This document shows, piece by piece, positions 10,905-23,790 of a DNA stretch of 64,000 bases (the first letter of the stretch is position 1; each line of letters opens with the position of its first letter). The notes below the pieces were generated by a model that did no database searches, had not been told where the DNA came from, and saw only the letters and a program-made list of their open reading frames with translations. The position numbers and the translations under genes were made by a program. Origin of the DNA: Elephas maximus indicus (Eukaryota; Chordata; Mammalia; Proboscidea; Elephantidae); NCBI RefSeq assembly GCF_024166365.1, contig NC_064842.1, positions 29,731,001-29,795,000 of the forward strand, in the 5' to 3' direction.

Positions 10905-11754
10905 CAACCAATGATGTTGGAACCATTGGCTAGCCATTTGGAAAAATAAATAAAGCTTAAGCTGATTCTTACCTTACTCCTTAGTCTCAACAATTACATG
11001 TGGGTCAAAAATTTAAAGGTAAAATTTGGAACCACGAGAAGATTTCAAAATATGAGTGTGTTTATTGATAATCTTGGTATGGTAAAGTCCGTTCTAGCAT
11101 AGAAAGGGGGAAATACCTGCAACATATACGAGAAACACAGGGTTAATGTCTTTAAATTACAAAGAGCTAGTACAAATCAATAAAGAAAAAGCTGAATAAC
11201 CCAATAAAAACTTGGGCAAAGAATATAAGTGGGTACTTGATGAAAAATGTAATATAAATGTCCTACAAACATAAAGAGATGTTCAAATTCACTCAAAATT
11301 GACGAAGCATATCCAAGTGACAACAGCATACTATTTTTCACCTAATTGGCAAAGACCATAAAGTTTAATACTAATCAGCTCCTGTGAAGAGATGTGGAGA
11401 AACAGGCATTCACAAATGTTGTTTCGGGCACTGTCAATTAGTGGGTATTTTGCCAATATCAATAGACTCTCAGGGAGCAATTTAGTAGTATCAATAATAA
11501 TTTTAAATGTACATAACGTTTGATCCAGAAATTCCACTGCTGAATTTAATCTATAAATATATTGGCAAAATTAGGCCAAGACATATAGAAGGACAAGGGT
11601 GTACATTGCAGCATTGTTTGTAATAACAAAACAGCCACCTAAATGCCCATCAACTGAGACTGTTTAGACAATAGAACTCTATGAATCAGTGTTTTAAAAA
11701 AAAGTTAAAGTTGATTGGTAGATCCTGATATAAAGGATCTCTGATTTATTATTA
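10905..11754 (+). mobile_element. Old L1 (L1M-type), ORF2 3' end
   Basis: Phrases typical of L1 ORF2 3' sequence appear in order: 'aataacccaataaaaac', 'gggcaaagaatataag', 'agagatgtggagaaacagg', 'ttgatccagaaattcc' and 'gcccatcaactgagac'. Stops and indels are frequent. It is interrupted or ended by the AfroSINE at 11755. Confidence 0.75.
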
Positions 11755-11921
11755 AATCCAAAAAGCCAGACCCACTGCTGTCGAGTTGATTCTGACTCAT
11801 AGCTACCCTATAGGACAGGATAGAACTGCCCCACAGGGTTTCCAAGGAGCACCTGCTGGATACAAACTGCTGACCTTTTGGTTAGCAGCCAAACTCTTAA
11901 CCACTAAACCACCAGGGTTTA
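11755..11921 (-). mobile_element. AfroSINE, 'ctggtggcgcagtgg' type
   Basis: Antisense full-length copy: 'acccactgctgtcgagttg', 'ggacaggatagaactgccc', 'gaccttttggttagcagcc' and 'accaccagggttt'. It sits at the end of the old L1 and may have inserted into it. Confidence 0.9.
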
Positions 11922-12224
11922 GGTCAGGGAAGAGAAAGCAAGGGTCAAATCTAGCTGTTTAATACTATCTGACAATGTTTTTTTGATTGTGCACCTTATT
12001 AGCAAAAAATGTTGAGCACATTCCCCAACATATTTATTTACAGGTAGAATATGTATATATGTAATAAAATATGAACAAAAATAGAGTAGAAAGAGTGAAT
12101 TAAAACACAGAACTATAAGCGCGAATATTTTTTCTGCACCCTTGAATTGTTTTAGAGACTCCCTCGCATGTGTACATTTGCTCTACATTACAAGTGAGTG
12201 TATCACTGTAACTGTTTTAAAATA
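11922..12224. other. AT-rich sequence, possible L1 continuation
   Basis: There are no genes. The composition fits a decayed L1 3' region that continues beyond the SINE, but no diagnostic L1 phrase is visible. Confidence 0.35.
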
Positions 12225-12727
12225 TACCTGCAAATTCTTTGACACTCCTTCTATTGGTAGGTGAAGTCTATGTCATGTCCCCTTGAAAGTGAGCAGACTT
12301 TTGTGATTGTTTTGGCCAGTACATTATGGCAAAGATGACAAGTGACTTCTGAGTTTAGGCTTTCGAAGGTGATACTACTGTTTTATTGCTAGAGTATTTG
12401 TTATTGGAGATCTTCAGCCACCTTGTTAAAAGTCTGACTGCTCAGATACCACCATTCTGTGAGGAGCCCAAACTAACATATGCAGAAAGATCATGCAGTG
12501 AGGTCTTGTTACACAAAGACAGAGGATGCTGGATCTGCCCCCAGCTTCTTTAGCTTCAGTTCCTGTGTGACTGCAACTGCATAAGCAATACCAAACCAGA
12601 ACCGCCCAGCTGAGCCCTTTCCACATTCCTAAGCTCCAAAACCATAGAGATAATAAAATCCTTGCTGTTTCAAACCACCAAGTTTTGGTGTGATTTGTTA
12701 TGCAGCAATAGACAGCAAGAACAAACA
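12225..12727 (+). mobile_element. Probable old LTR (ERVL/MaLR-like)
   Basis: The end resembles the 3' boundary of mammalian retroviral LTRs: an 'aataaaatcc' signal, then 'ctgtttcaaaccaccaagttttgg' and 'tgtgatttgttatgcagcaatagaca'. The left edge is estimated. The 100-residue minus-strand open frame at 12426-12728 lies within this LTR and is not a gene. The family assignment is from memory and uncertain. Confidence 0.5.
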
Positions 12728-13408
12728 TGATAACAAACCTGCAAAAGTCAGAACCTGTATAAGGAGGAAACCTGTCAGAGAAGGAACACGCAAATATTTT
12801 CCATTAAAACAAGTGATACAATAGTGGTAAGATTGCACCTTGTCAAAGGCAGAAAACTTGTGAAACCCAGAAAAGCAAGTTGAGCTCCAGCTCTCACTGT
12901 ATTTTCACATATCTCTGATTTTTCATTGTACCTGGGGATTTATTTCTAGTGATAAAAGATGGCTTACCTTGCATTTCCTGCCACAAAGCTCTTTCCATTT
13001 CACACTTTTTACAGTTGACTTGAAAGGCACAATTTATGATGAGAGTAAAAATGAAGTATTTTTATAAACCTGTCAAAACACGGTTAACTAGCAAGATGAC
13101 CACTTCATTCCTCAACCTGTGGTCCACTGAGAAATAGATAAATAGAGGAATACTTCCTCACATTTCCTTTAAGAACAGTGAAAAAGTGAATAAACTCAGG
13201 GAAAATAATGGTTTCAGCACTATGTCTCAATGTCATCCTACCCTCTTCAAATTGGAGATAGTTCTCAAATCAATCATCCATAAAAAATAAGAGCTGTCCT
13301 AAATTTGACATCCAACTGAAAGTCCATTTTGAGTATTGCTTCTTCTTAAAAAAAAATGGAGCTCACCATTTTGACATTTTATATCATCACTAGCATATTA
13401 TGACCACT
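12728..13408. other. No gene or clear repeat seen
   Basis: AT-rich intergenic sequence. I see nothing to annotate. Confidence 0.45.
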
Positions 13409-16400
13409 TTGTTGTTTTTGTTAGGTGCTGTCGATTCGGTTCCAACTCATAGCAACCCTATGTACAACAGAATGAAACACTGTCCAGTCCTGTACCATCC
13501 TCACAATCATTGTTGTGCTTGAGCCCATTGTTACAGCCACTGTGTCAATCCATCTCGTTGAGGGTCTTCTTCTTTTTCACTGACCCTCTGCTTTACCAAG
13601 CATGATGCACTTCTCCAGGGACTGGTCCCTCCTAATTACATGTCCAAAGTATGTGAGACGAAGTCACCATTCTTGCTTCTAATGAGCATTCTGGCTGTAC
13701 TTCTTCCAAGACAGACTTGTTCATTTTTTTGGCAGTCCATGGTATAGTCAATATTCTTTGCCAATGCCAAAATTCAAAGGCATCAATTCTTCTTCTGTCT
13801 TCCTTATTCATTGTCCAGCTTTCACATTCATATAAGGCAATTGAAAACACCATGGCTTGTGTAAGGGACACCTTAGTCCTTAAAGTGACATCTTTGTTTT
13901 TTAACACTTCAAAGAGATCTTTCGCAGCAGATTTGCCCGATGCAACACGTCTTTTGATTTCTTGCCTGCTGCTTCCATGGGTGTTGATTGTGGGTCTAAG
14001 TAAAATGAAATCCTAGACAACTTCAATCTTTTCTCCATTTATCATGATGTTACTTATTGGTCCAGTGGTGAGGATTTTTGTTTTCTTCATGTTGAGCTGT
14101 AATCCATTCTGAAGGCTTTGATCTTCATCAGTAAGTGCCTCAAGTCCTCTTCACATTCAGCAAGCAAGGTTGTGTCATCTGCATATTGCATGTTTTTAAT
14201 GAGTCTTTCTCGAATCCTGATAATCTCAGATTATTTGCTCAACATACAGATTCAACAAGCGTGGTGAAAGGATACAACCCTGATGCACACCTTCTTGACT
14301 TTAAACCATGAAGTATCCTCTTGTTCTGTTCGAAGGACTGTCTCTTGGTCTAAGTACAGTTCCCCATAAGCACAATTAAGTGTTCCGAAATTCCCATTCT
14401 TTGAAATGTTATCTACAATGTGTTACGATCCACACAGTCAGATGCATTTGCATAGTCAATAAAACACAGGTAAACAACTTTCTGGTGTTCTCTGCTTTCA
14501 GCCATGATCCATCTGACATCAGTAATGATAGCCCTTGTTCCACATCCTCTTCTGAATCTGGCTTGAAATTCTGTCAGTTCCCTGGGGATGTACAGCTGCA
14601 ACCGATTTTGAATGATCATCAGCAAAATTTTACTTGTGTGTTATATTAATGATATTGTTTTACAATTTCTGCATTCTGTTGGATCACCTTTCTTTGGAAT
14701 GGGTACAAATATGAACCTCTTCCAGTCAGTTGGCCAGGTAGCTGTCTTCCAAATTTCTTGGCATAATGAGTGAACGCCTCCAGTGCTGCATCTGTTTGCA
14801 TCTCTTCATCTCTATTAGTATTATGTCAATTCCTGGAGGCTGTTTTTCGCCAATGCCTTCAGTGCAGCTTGGACTTTTTAATTCAATATCATCGATTCTT
14901 GATCTTTTGCTACCTCCTGAAATGGTTGAACATCCACCAGTTATTTTTGGTACAGTGACTCTGTGTATTCCTTCCATCTTCTTTTGATACTTTCTATGCC
15001 ATTTAATGTTTTCCCATAGAATCCTTCAATATTGCAACTCAAGACTTGAATTTTTTCTTCAGTTATTTCAGCTTGAGAAATGTGGAATGTGTTCTTCCCT
15101 TTTGGTTTTCTAACTCCAGGTCTTTGCACATGTCATTATAATACTTTTCTTTGTCTTCTTGAGCCACCCTTTGAAATCTTCTGTTCAGCTCTTTTACTTC
15201 ATTATTTTCTCCTTTCACTTTAGCTACTCTATGTTCAAGAGCAACTCTCAGAGTCTCTTCTGACACCCATTTTGGTCTTTTCTTTCTTTCCTGTCTTTTG
15301 AATGACCTCTGGCTTTCTTCATATATGATGTCCTTGTTGTCATTCACAACCCACCTGGCCTTCGATCATTAGTGTTCAATGCGTCAAAACTATTCTTCAG
15401 ATAGTCTCTAAATTCAGGTAGGATATACTCAAGGTTGTCCTTTGGTTCTGGTGGATTTGTTCTAATTTTCTTCAACTTCAACTTGCATATGAGCAACTGG
15501 TGTTCTGTTCCGCAGTCAGCCCCTGGCCTTGTCCTGACTGTTGATATTGAGCTTTTCCATCTTCTCTTTTCACAGAAGTAGTCAATTTGATTCCTATGTA
15601 TTCCAGCTGAAGAGGTCCAAGTGTACAGTCACCGATTATGTTGGTGAAAAAAGGTATTTGCAATGAAGAAGTCGTTGGTCTTGCAAAATTCTGTCATGCA
15701 ATCTCCAGCATCACTTCTACCTCCAAGGCCATATTTTTTAACTACTAATCCTTCATCTTTGTTTCTAACTTTTGCATTCTAATTGTCAGTAATTATCAAC
15801 GCATCTTAATTGCATGTTTGATAAATTTCAGACTGCAAAAGTTGGTAAAAATCTTCAATTTCTTCATCTTTGGCCTTAGTGGTTAGTGTGTAAATCTGAA
15901 TAATAATCATATTAACTGGTCCTCCTTATAGACGTATGAGTATTATCCTATCACTGACAACTTTGTACTTCAGGATAGATCTTGACGTGTTCTTTTTGAC
16001 AATGAATGTGACGCCATTCCTCTTCAAGCTGTCATTCCTGGCATAGTAGACCATATGACTGACTGATTCAAAATGACCAACACCAATACACTTCAGCTCA
16101 CTAATGCCTAGGATATCAATGTTTATGTGTTCCATTTCATTTTTGATGACTTCCAATTTTCCTAGATTTATACTTCATACATTCCATGTTCTGATTATTA
16201 ATGGATGTTTACAGGTCTTTCTTCTCATTTTGAGTCATGCCACATCAGTAAACATAGGTCCTGAAAGCTTGACTCCATCCATGTCATTAAGGTCAACTCT
16301 ACCTTGAGGAAGCGGCCCTTCCCCAGTCATATTTTGAGTGTCTTCCAACCTGAGTGGCTCATCTTCTGGCACTACATCAGACAATGTTCCACTGCTATTC

Positions 16401-16600
16401 ATAAGGTTTTTACCAGCCAACACTTTCAGGAGTAGACTGCCAGGTCCTTCTTCCTAGTCTGTCTTAGTCTGGAAGTTCCACTGAAACCTGTCTGCCAAGG
16501 GTGACCCTGCTGGTATTTGAAATATTGGTGGCAAAGCTTCCAGTATCACAGCAACACAAAAGCTACCACACTAAGAGAAACTGACAGACGAGTGGCAAAT
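13409..16600 (-). mobile_element. RTE (BovB-clade) LINE, near full length, inactive
   Basis: About 3.2 kb, close to the usual RTE length, in minus orientation. The (TTG)n run at 13409 is the complement of the 3' tail, and the 5' region lies near 16.34-16.60 kb. Translated fragments follow the RTE order. From 16156 down to 15926 there is an endonuclease-like segment (residues NIDILGISELK). From 15663 to 14941 come linker and pre-RT segments. From 14625 to 14413 there is a reverse transcriptase fingers/palm segment (residues IIQNRLQLYIPRELTEFQA and FIDYANASDCVD). Stops and frameshifts break it into short frames, so it cannot encode a working protein. It is the most complete RTE in the window. 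L1-like domains are absent. Confidence 0.9.
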
Positions 16601-16684
16601 GACCATTTAGTTGATTTTAAAAAGTCAAATTTGCCTCAGTTTATCTGAAAAAAAATTAAAGCAGTATTACCAACACATGAAATG

Positions 16685-16905
16685 GAGCATAGTGCAGTAT
16701 TTAAATGCTTGCCCTGGTCTGGGGATGGGTTCGACTCCCCGGCTCTGCCATTTATGAGCAATATGACTTGGAAAAAAATCACTTAATTTCTCTCTGCCTC
16801 ATTTTACATGTGTAAAATGGGTTAATAGTAGTTATCCTCCAAATTGTTATGAAGCTTCAATCAATGTTTTAACGCACTTAGAATAGTTGTTCAACACATT
16901 GTAAA
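16685..16905 (+). mobile_element. MIR SINE
   Basis: Sense MIR order: 'gcatagtgcagtatttaaatg' head, 'ctccccggctctgccattt', core 'tcacttaatttctctctgcctcattttac', then 'aaaatgggttaatagtag'. A few CpG-decay changes are visible. Confidence 0.85.
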
Positions 16906-18311
16906 TTATATATAAATATTAAATAAAGAAGTTGGAAAGTACATTGAAATTCATTTTATAAAACCCTTTTAAATTCTAACAACTTAAAAAAAATTCTAAA
17001 CAGAATATTCTTATTATCATGAGGAGATATCTGTTACAGCATTCAGAGTTTCTACTTGTACAGTAGAGGGGCTACAATATTGATTTTGGGTTTATGTTAG
17101 CACGAGTGGAAATCAATGGAAGTCCTCCAACAACAGCAGAGACCACCCATACACCTTGACAACAGTGACTGTGAATCATTTCTGGTGAAGAGTTTGACAT
17201 TTGCCCAAGTTTTGACAGTTGCTGGCTGCCCTCCCAACATTCATTGCAACAAGAAATATGAAGGAGGAAGTCCAATATGTGTGTTGAAAATGTTCACAGG
17301 TGCTGTTTGCACATGACTAGCAGCAGAACTGGAGTAAACACTACTTCACTTCTATTGGTAAAACTTTAACGCAAGATAAACTTGCTGACTGCAAAATGGA
17401 TCACATGATGGTTCAGTTGGTGATAGCTAATATAAACAGTGTGGGATAGCGGAGGGGTCTGAGAGTTCAGGGACCAGTGTGTGGATCTTTCTGGAAGGCC
17501 AGCCCAGCTGCAATCTGCCCTGGGTCCTGTAGCTCCCTGGGACTTAGAGCACCAGAGTGAACAGGATGAGTGGGTATAAATCAGAAACATCACAGAGTTG
17601 AACCGGAAGGTATTTGCTGACTAACTGCTTCCAACACACTGACTTTTAATACCATCACGGGTTCTGCCAGGAAATTCTGAATGACTGGCAATTGCCAAGA
17701 TAATATTTTTGACCAATAGGATCCTAAACAGAAATGGCCAGTCACAGAAAATCAGTTATCAATAGGGAGATAGCACCTGAGAAAGAGTCCCAAGGATATT
17801 ATTTCTCCTTGATCACATACTGGACTTGGTAAGCTGAGAACATTTTTATGAACATAAAAATCACTGAAGGAAACTTGAAATATTTTTTTCTCATGCCAGT
17901 TCGATTCACAGGACTATTAATATTTTCAAAACCTGAGGGCACTAAAGGAATATATTATCTGAATAAAAGTGTTTGAATAACTGATAATCAATCCTACAAC
18001 TGACCAGGGTGGAAATAAGTTGATAATACATTATGTATTTTTTATTTACATAGAACTGATCCCTTGCATAATGTCATACCCAGAAAATAGCTCAGAAACA
18101 AAGAATTCAAAAAAATTAAAAACAAAGCTTCAGAAATGTTTTTCATACACCTATACTTTTCTCATAGGAGAAATAGCTGTCAGGCCCTCCCTGAGAAAGT
18201 ACTTTTGTGTATTGTACACATAGTCCTAACCAGTGTGATTGTCCACTACCAAGTCCCTAGTAGTTTAGAAATAGGAACTTAGAAGTGGGAAGACAGCTTC
18301 CTGTAGACCAC
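16906..18311. other. No gene or clear repeat seen
   Basis: AT-rich. The short open frames at 17072-17593 and 18020-18223 lack domains. No repeat is recognised with confidence. Confidence 0.45.
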
Positions 18312-18474
18312 CACCACCACTCATTGCCATCGAGTCTATTCCAATTCACAGCGACCCTACAAGACAGAGCAGAAGTGCCCCCATAGAGTTTCCAAGGAGC
18401 TCCTGGAGGATTTGAACCGCCAACCTTTTGATTAGCAGCCGTAGCACTTAACCACTACGCCACCAGAGTTTCCA
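18312..18474 (-). mobile_element. AfroSINE, 'ctggtggcgcagtgg' type
   Basis: Antisense copy preceded by a short (CAC)n run: 'cattgccatcgagtc', 'acagagcagaagtgccccc', 'aaccttttgattagcagcc' and 'actacgccaccagagtttcc'. The head is one of the best preserved in the window. Confidence 0.9.
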
Positions 18475-19536
18475 GTAGAAATAGACACTAAAAAGAAGTA
18501 ACTACTGACCGCTCAATGAAGGGATAAGCAAAAACGTATAAAGAGCAGACAAAAGAATTTTTAAAAGCACGGTAATGTAAGCCCACTTAACATGCAGGCA
18601 AATATCCCATCTATCTCAATTGCTTAAGCACATAATTTTATTACACAATAGTATTCTAATCAGTTCTCATTACAATGACTCGAAGACCAAAATTGAAACA
18701 ATAAACAAGTTAAACAAAGCTCTCCAGGCTCCTTTAAGAAAGCAGGAGAGTTTGAATTAGAATGTTTTCCACCTAAAATGTCTCTTCTTTTTTTCTTCCT
18801 TCTTTCCTTTCTTCTCTCTCTTCTCTTCTCTTCTTCTCTCTCCATTCTCCCTCCCTTCCCGCTTAGCTTTGAAAGGCAAGCTCTCAATTGCCTTTCAGAA
18901 AACTCAGCTCTCCAGAATGGCTATTTTCCCAAAGAAAGCTGAGATTTTACAGTGGTTGTGCTACTATGTACCAGTATACAGATGTGAAATTATTATACAT
19001 TATACGATTAATATTTTTGTTCATCCTTTAAGAACAGTTTCACATTTTTTGTTTCTGAACAGTTGAACTACTTTTAAATATAATGTTACTTGAAAGGAGA
19101 ATAAACCGGGGGAAAAAAAGAATGGAGGGAATTGTGAAGAGATGGTATGTCAGAAAGAGCATTACATCAGCAGAGCAGTGGCAGGGGATGGGTTCCTTAA
19201 CGCACAAACAAAATCTCACTGTCCCATTTATCTTTACTTTAGCCCAGCTCACAGACAGACCTCTAAAACTGCTCATTGTCACCAAATGCCTTTTCAACTG
19301 ATGGAAAGCTGAAAGGAAAATTCACAGGATATGTAAGAAATATCAAGTAATCTGTACCTTTCTAAGGAAAGAAAGTTTAACTATAGCAGCTCTAAGTCTT
19401 ATCAAGTGAATCCTTCCTTTCTCCTAAGCACGACACGTACACATATTCCTCGTATATTAGGAACATTATAATTTAAGGAATGTATAATAACTATATTGGA
19501 AACCTGGTAGCATAGTGGTTATAATATCACCCGTTC
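18475..19536. other. No gene; contains a pyrimidine-rich tract
   Basis: Apart from the low-complexity tract annotated separately, no gene or repeat family is recognised. Confidence 0.45.
18780..18862. repeat. Polypyrimidine (CT-rich) low-complexity tract
   Basis: About 80 bp of almost pure C/T on the plus strand, made of interleaved TTCT, TCTC and TTCC units. It produces a Lys/Arg/Glu-rich open frame on the minus strand (18660-18887) that should not be read as a gene. Confidence 0.85.
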
Positions 19537-19725
19537 ACTGGGGGCTTAGTATCAGCCAGGCACAGTGTTAAAGTGTTAAATTTAATTATCTCTTGACCAC
19601 ACCCCGTGAAGAAACTGAGGCTTAAGAAATTTAAGCAACTTTCCCCAAAGACACACAGCTTGCAAACAACACAGATGGGATTTGAAATCAGTTCGCTTAT
19701 GAACTACTAGGCTATACTATCTCCC
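19537..19725 (-). mobile_element. MIR-type SINE relic
   Basis: Antisense MIR cues appear in order: 'cagccaggcacagtgtt', 'gaagaaactgaggcttaag', 'acacagcttgcaaac' and 'gatgggatttgaaatcag'. Confidence 0.75.
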
Positions 19726-19805
19726 AAGAGGTTTAAACATTTATCCTTGTAAATGGCCCGCATTTTCCCAAGGGACAAAAAATAGACTCAGAAAGACAAT
19801 CATTT

Positions 19806-22070
19806 TAAATGGAAAGACCTAGAAATGTGTGGAGTACCTTGCTCTACCTCACCAGATATAGTACGAAGAAATCAGATCGACTACATCTGCAGAAAGAGGC
19901 AATGGAGAAGCTCAACATCGTCAGTGAGAATAAGGCCAGGGGTCGACTGAAGAATGGACCATCAATTGCTCACACTCAAGTTCAAGCTGAAGCTGAAGAA
20001 AATTAAAACAAGTCCACTAGAGCCAAAATAAGACCTCAAGTACATCCCACCTAAATTTTGAGACCATCTCAAGAACAGACTTGACACTTTGGACACTAAT
20101 GGCCAAAGACCAGAAGAGTCAAGGACATCATACACGAAGAAAGCAAAAGGTCATTAAAAAGACAGAAAAGAAAGGAAAAGGCCAAAATGGATGTCAGAAG
20201 AGATTCTGAAAGTTGCTCTTAAACAGCAAGTAGCTAAAGCAAAAGGAAAAAATAATGAAGTAAAAGAGCTGAACAAATGTTTTTAAAAGGTAGCTCAAGA
20301 AGACAAAGGAAAATATTATAATGAAACATGCAAAGACATAGAGTTAGAAAACCAAAAGGGAGGAACACACTCAGCATTTCTCAAGCGGAAAGTACTGAAA
20401 AAAAATTCAAGCATCGAGTTGCCATAGTGAAGGATTCTATGGGCAAAATATTGAACGACACAGAAAGCATCAAAAGAAGATGGAAGGAATACACAGAGTC
20501 ACTGTAACAAAAAGAATTGGTTGACGTTCAACAATTGCAGGAGGCAGCATGTGGTCAAGAACCACTGGTATTCAAGAATGCCGTCCAAGCTGCACTGAAG
20601 GAATTGGTGAAAAACAAGTCTCCAGGAATTGACATAATACCAATAGAGATGTTTCAACAAACGGATGCAGCGCTGGAAGCACTCACTCGTCTATGCCAAG
20701 AAATTCAGAAGACAGCTACCTGGCCAACCAACTGGAAGAGATCCATATTTGTGCCCATTCCAAAGAAAGGTGATCCAACAGAATGAGGAAATTGTAAAAC
20801 AATATCATTAATATCACACACAAGTAAAATTTTGCTGAAGATCATTCAAAAGCAGTTGCAGCAGTACATTCTCGGAACTGCCAGAAATTCAAGCTGGATT
20901 CAGATGAGGACATGGAACGAGGGATATCATTGCTGATGTCAGACGGATCTTGGCTGAAAGCGGAGAACACCAGAAAGACGTTTACTGTGTTTTATTGGCT
21001 ACGCAAAGGCATTTGACTCTGTGGATCTTAACAAATTATGGATAACATTGTGAAGAATAAGAATTCCAGAAAACTTAATTGTGTTCATGTGGAACCTGTA
21101 CATAGACCAAGAGTCAGTCATTTGAACAGAACAAGGGGATATCACATGGTTTAAAATCAGGAAAGGTGTGTGTCAGGATTGTATCCTTTCATCATACTTA
21201 TTCAATTTGTATGCTGAGCAAATAATCCAAGAAGCTGGGCTGTATGAAGAGGAACAGGGCATCAGGATTGGAGGAAGACTCATTAACAATCTGCAATATG
21301 CAGATGACACAACCTTACTTGCTGAAAGTGAAGAGGACTTGAAGCACTTACTGATGAAGATCAAAGACTACCACCTTCAGTGTGGATTACAGCTCAACAT
21401 GAAGAAAACAAAAATCCCCACAACCAGACCAATAAGCAACATCATGATAAATGGAGAAAATACTGAGATTGTCAAGGATTTCATTTTATTTTGATCCACA
21501 ATCAACACCCACGGAAGCAGCAGTCAAGCAATCCAACAATGTGTTGCATTGGGCAAATCTGCTGCAAAGGACTTCTTTAAACTGTTTTAAAAAAAAAAAA
21601 ATGGCACTTTGAGGACTAAGGTGCACCTGACTCAAGCCATGGTGTTTTCAATCATCTCATATGCGTGCGAAAGCTGAACAGTGAGTAAGAAAGACTGAAG
21701 AAGAATTGATGCCTTTGAATTATAGCATTGGCACAGAATATTGAATATACCATGGACTGCCTGCAGAATGAACAAATCTGCCTTGGAGGAAGTACAGCAA
21801 GAATGCTTTTTAGAAACCAGGATGGTGAGACTTCACTTCACATACTTTGAACATCTTATCAGTAGGGACCAGTCCCTGCAGAGGGACATCATGCTTGGTA
21901 AAATAGAGGTTCAACGGAAAAGAGGAAGACCCTCAATGAGATGGATTGACACAGTGGTTGTAACAATGGGCTCAAGTGTAACAACAATTTTGAGCATGGT
22001 GCAGGAATGGGCAGTGTTTCATTCTGTTGTACATAGGGTTATATGAGTCAGAACTCGACAGCACCTAACA
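19806..22070 (+). mobile_element. RTE LINE, 5'-truncated, inactive
   Basis: Sense copy beginning within the late endonuclease/linker region and ending at the RTE 3' end ('gcacctaacaacaag', near 22072). The reverse transcriptase is recognisable. Residues such as KSPGIDIIPIEMFQQ lie at about 20610-20655. The catalytic YADD box is at 21297-21308 in the open segment 21168-21494, and an endpiece (residues LHFTYFEHLISRDQSLQRD) lies near 21830-21890. Stops and frameshifts separate these segments, and an A run at 21590-21600 interrupts one of them. It is a fossil copy; its sequence agrees well with the copy at 39476-42434. Confidence 0.9.
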
Positions 22071-23224
22071 ACAAGTACAACATTGCCCTACACAGAATGA
22101 AATTGCCGGCAACTCTGATGTCTTTTAATCATTGGCATGTGACCTCTCTGAGTGATCCACAGCAAACCTCAAAATGTCAGGGGCTGGTAAAGGCCTGGGG
22201 CTAATGTGGGAGGAAGGTACACCAGTGTGGAGCTTGTGCTTGCAAATGGCCCTGCTTGGATATTGCCCTGTTCACTGTAAGATCATTCTTTTGTAATGAG
22301 TACAGTGTTTACAATCTCATCCTATTCCTTCATGTGGCAAACTCCTTGTAAGCAATGTGACCTCAGCAGTGTCCTCTGTGCACAGTCCACTGCCATTCAC
22401 TCAACAAGGACCTCATCTTTGGTGATGAAGGCTGGTCTTGGCTCCATCTTCAACTTCGTTAAGTACAGAGCAAGCCCTGATGATCCCTGGGCCAAGTGAC
22501 CACAGAGCCCCTGTTTTCTCCCGTTTTAAGGAACTTACAATACAGAAAAGGCAAGTGAAAACAGAAATACGTAAAAGGGAGAGAGAGAAAAAAAAAGACA
22601 GAGAATGAGTTGACTTTGGAAACTATTAGCCTGTCAACCTAACATGGAGACATACACAACCATTGATCAAAATACCAAGTTGTCAGCACTGAAGAAGAAT
22701 GTTAAGAAAGTACTAAGCAGTATAACTATATAACCAACCGTGCATGCCTCTAGGGCTAATATAACTTTCTTCTGAGACAAAATGTTAGATTGATGGAGAA
22801 GCAGCTGTGAGACCATGATCGCAACCTGCAGACACTCTGCTTCTGAGCTTTCATGGAGACCATCAGGTAAGCCTGGGTCTTAGACACCTGGACAAAGGTT
22901 AGTGTTGCACTTTTGACCTTTGGGGCTCAGCTTAGGCAAGTTTGCCCAACCATGGGGGATGTCTCATTCCTGAGCTTTGCATGACTTTCACATGTACCCA
23001 GAACATGAGTTTGTTGCCTTGGCCATTGTTGACAAATCTTCTGTCCAGATTGACCTCATTTCTCACTGTGAACCCCTGGATCCTGGCATGAATTCAGTGG
23101 CAAGTCTTCAATAACTGTTAGTTGATTGAAATAGTAAGTGTTCTATAAATATCTAGAGATTGATTGTGTTGTTAAGGCCTGAAAATGTAGTGTTTAATTA
23201 TAATACTCCACCTCACTGTATTAC
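22071..23224. other. No gene or clear repeat seen
   Basis: Intergenic sequence of ordinary composition. The first 60 bp ('cattgccctacacagaatg') may be a further scrap of RTE-related 3' end. No gene is supported. Confidence 0.4.
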
Positions 23225-23790
23225 AGTCAAAACACAGTGTCCACATTTTTTTATTTTGGGAAAAAAATACATGAATACCATAACCTTAAAAATTATTGAA
23301 TATTTCAAATATTAAAGCAATACATGTTCATTGTAGAAAATTTTTAAAACACTGAAAAATATAAACAACCAGAAATAATCCCTTATAATCCCATAATTCC
23401 ACCACTTGGAAATAATAAATTAACATTCTAGTGTATTTCTTTCCAAATTTTTTTCTTGGGCATACATAGACATGCACACATATTTAAAAATTATAATCAT
23501 ATTGGTTATACGGTTGTACACCTATCTGCCTTTTCACTGAATGTTGTAGATTAAACATTTTCCTTTATCAACAACTATCTCTGAAAATACGATTTTTAAA
23601 ATATCTACACAGCATTCCATCATTCAGATGGGCTATGATTTCCTTAGCCATTTCCCTATTTTTGTACATTTTGTTTTCAATTTTTCCTATATTAGAAATT
23701 CTTATGTGAACATGTTTATTCGTAAACCATTCTACATCTGATTATTTTCTCAAAACATCTAGAATCACTATGGCAAGGGATATAAACAAT
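23225..23790. mobile_element. Possible decayed LINE (L1-like) segment
   Basis: Phrases such as 'acatgttcattgtag', 'ataatcccataattccacc' and 'cattccatcattcagatgggc' resemble the untranslated 3' or antisense part of old L1 elements. Family and orientation are uncertain. It is AT-rich and has no open frame of note. Confidence 0.4.

Noticed and set aside
13717-16423. Several 60-100 residue frames as separate small genes
   Set aside because: They are pieces of one decayed RTE LINE (endonuclease and reverse transcriptase segments) or its antisense.
18660-18887. Lys/Arg/Glu-rich minus-strand peptide
   Set aside because: It is the translation of a polypyrimidine low-complexity tract.
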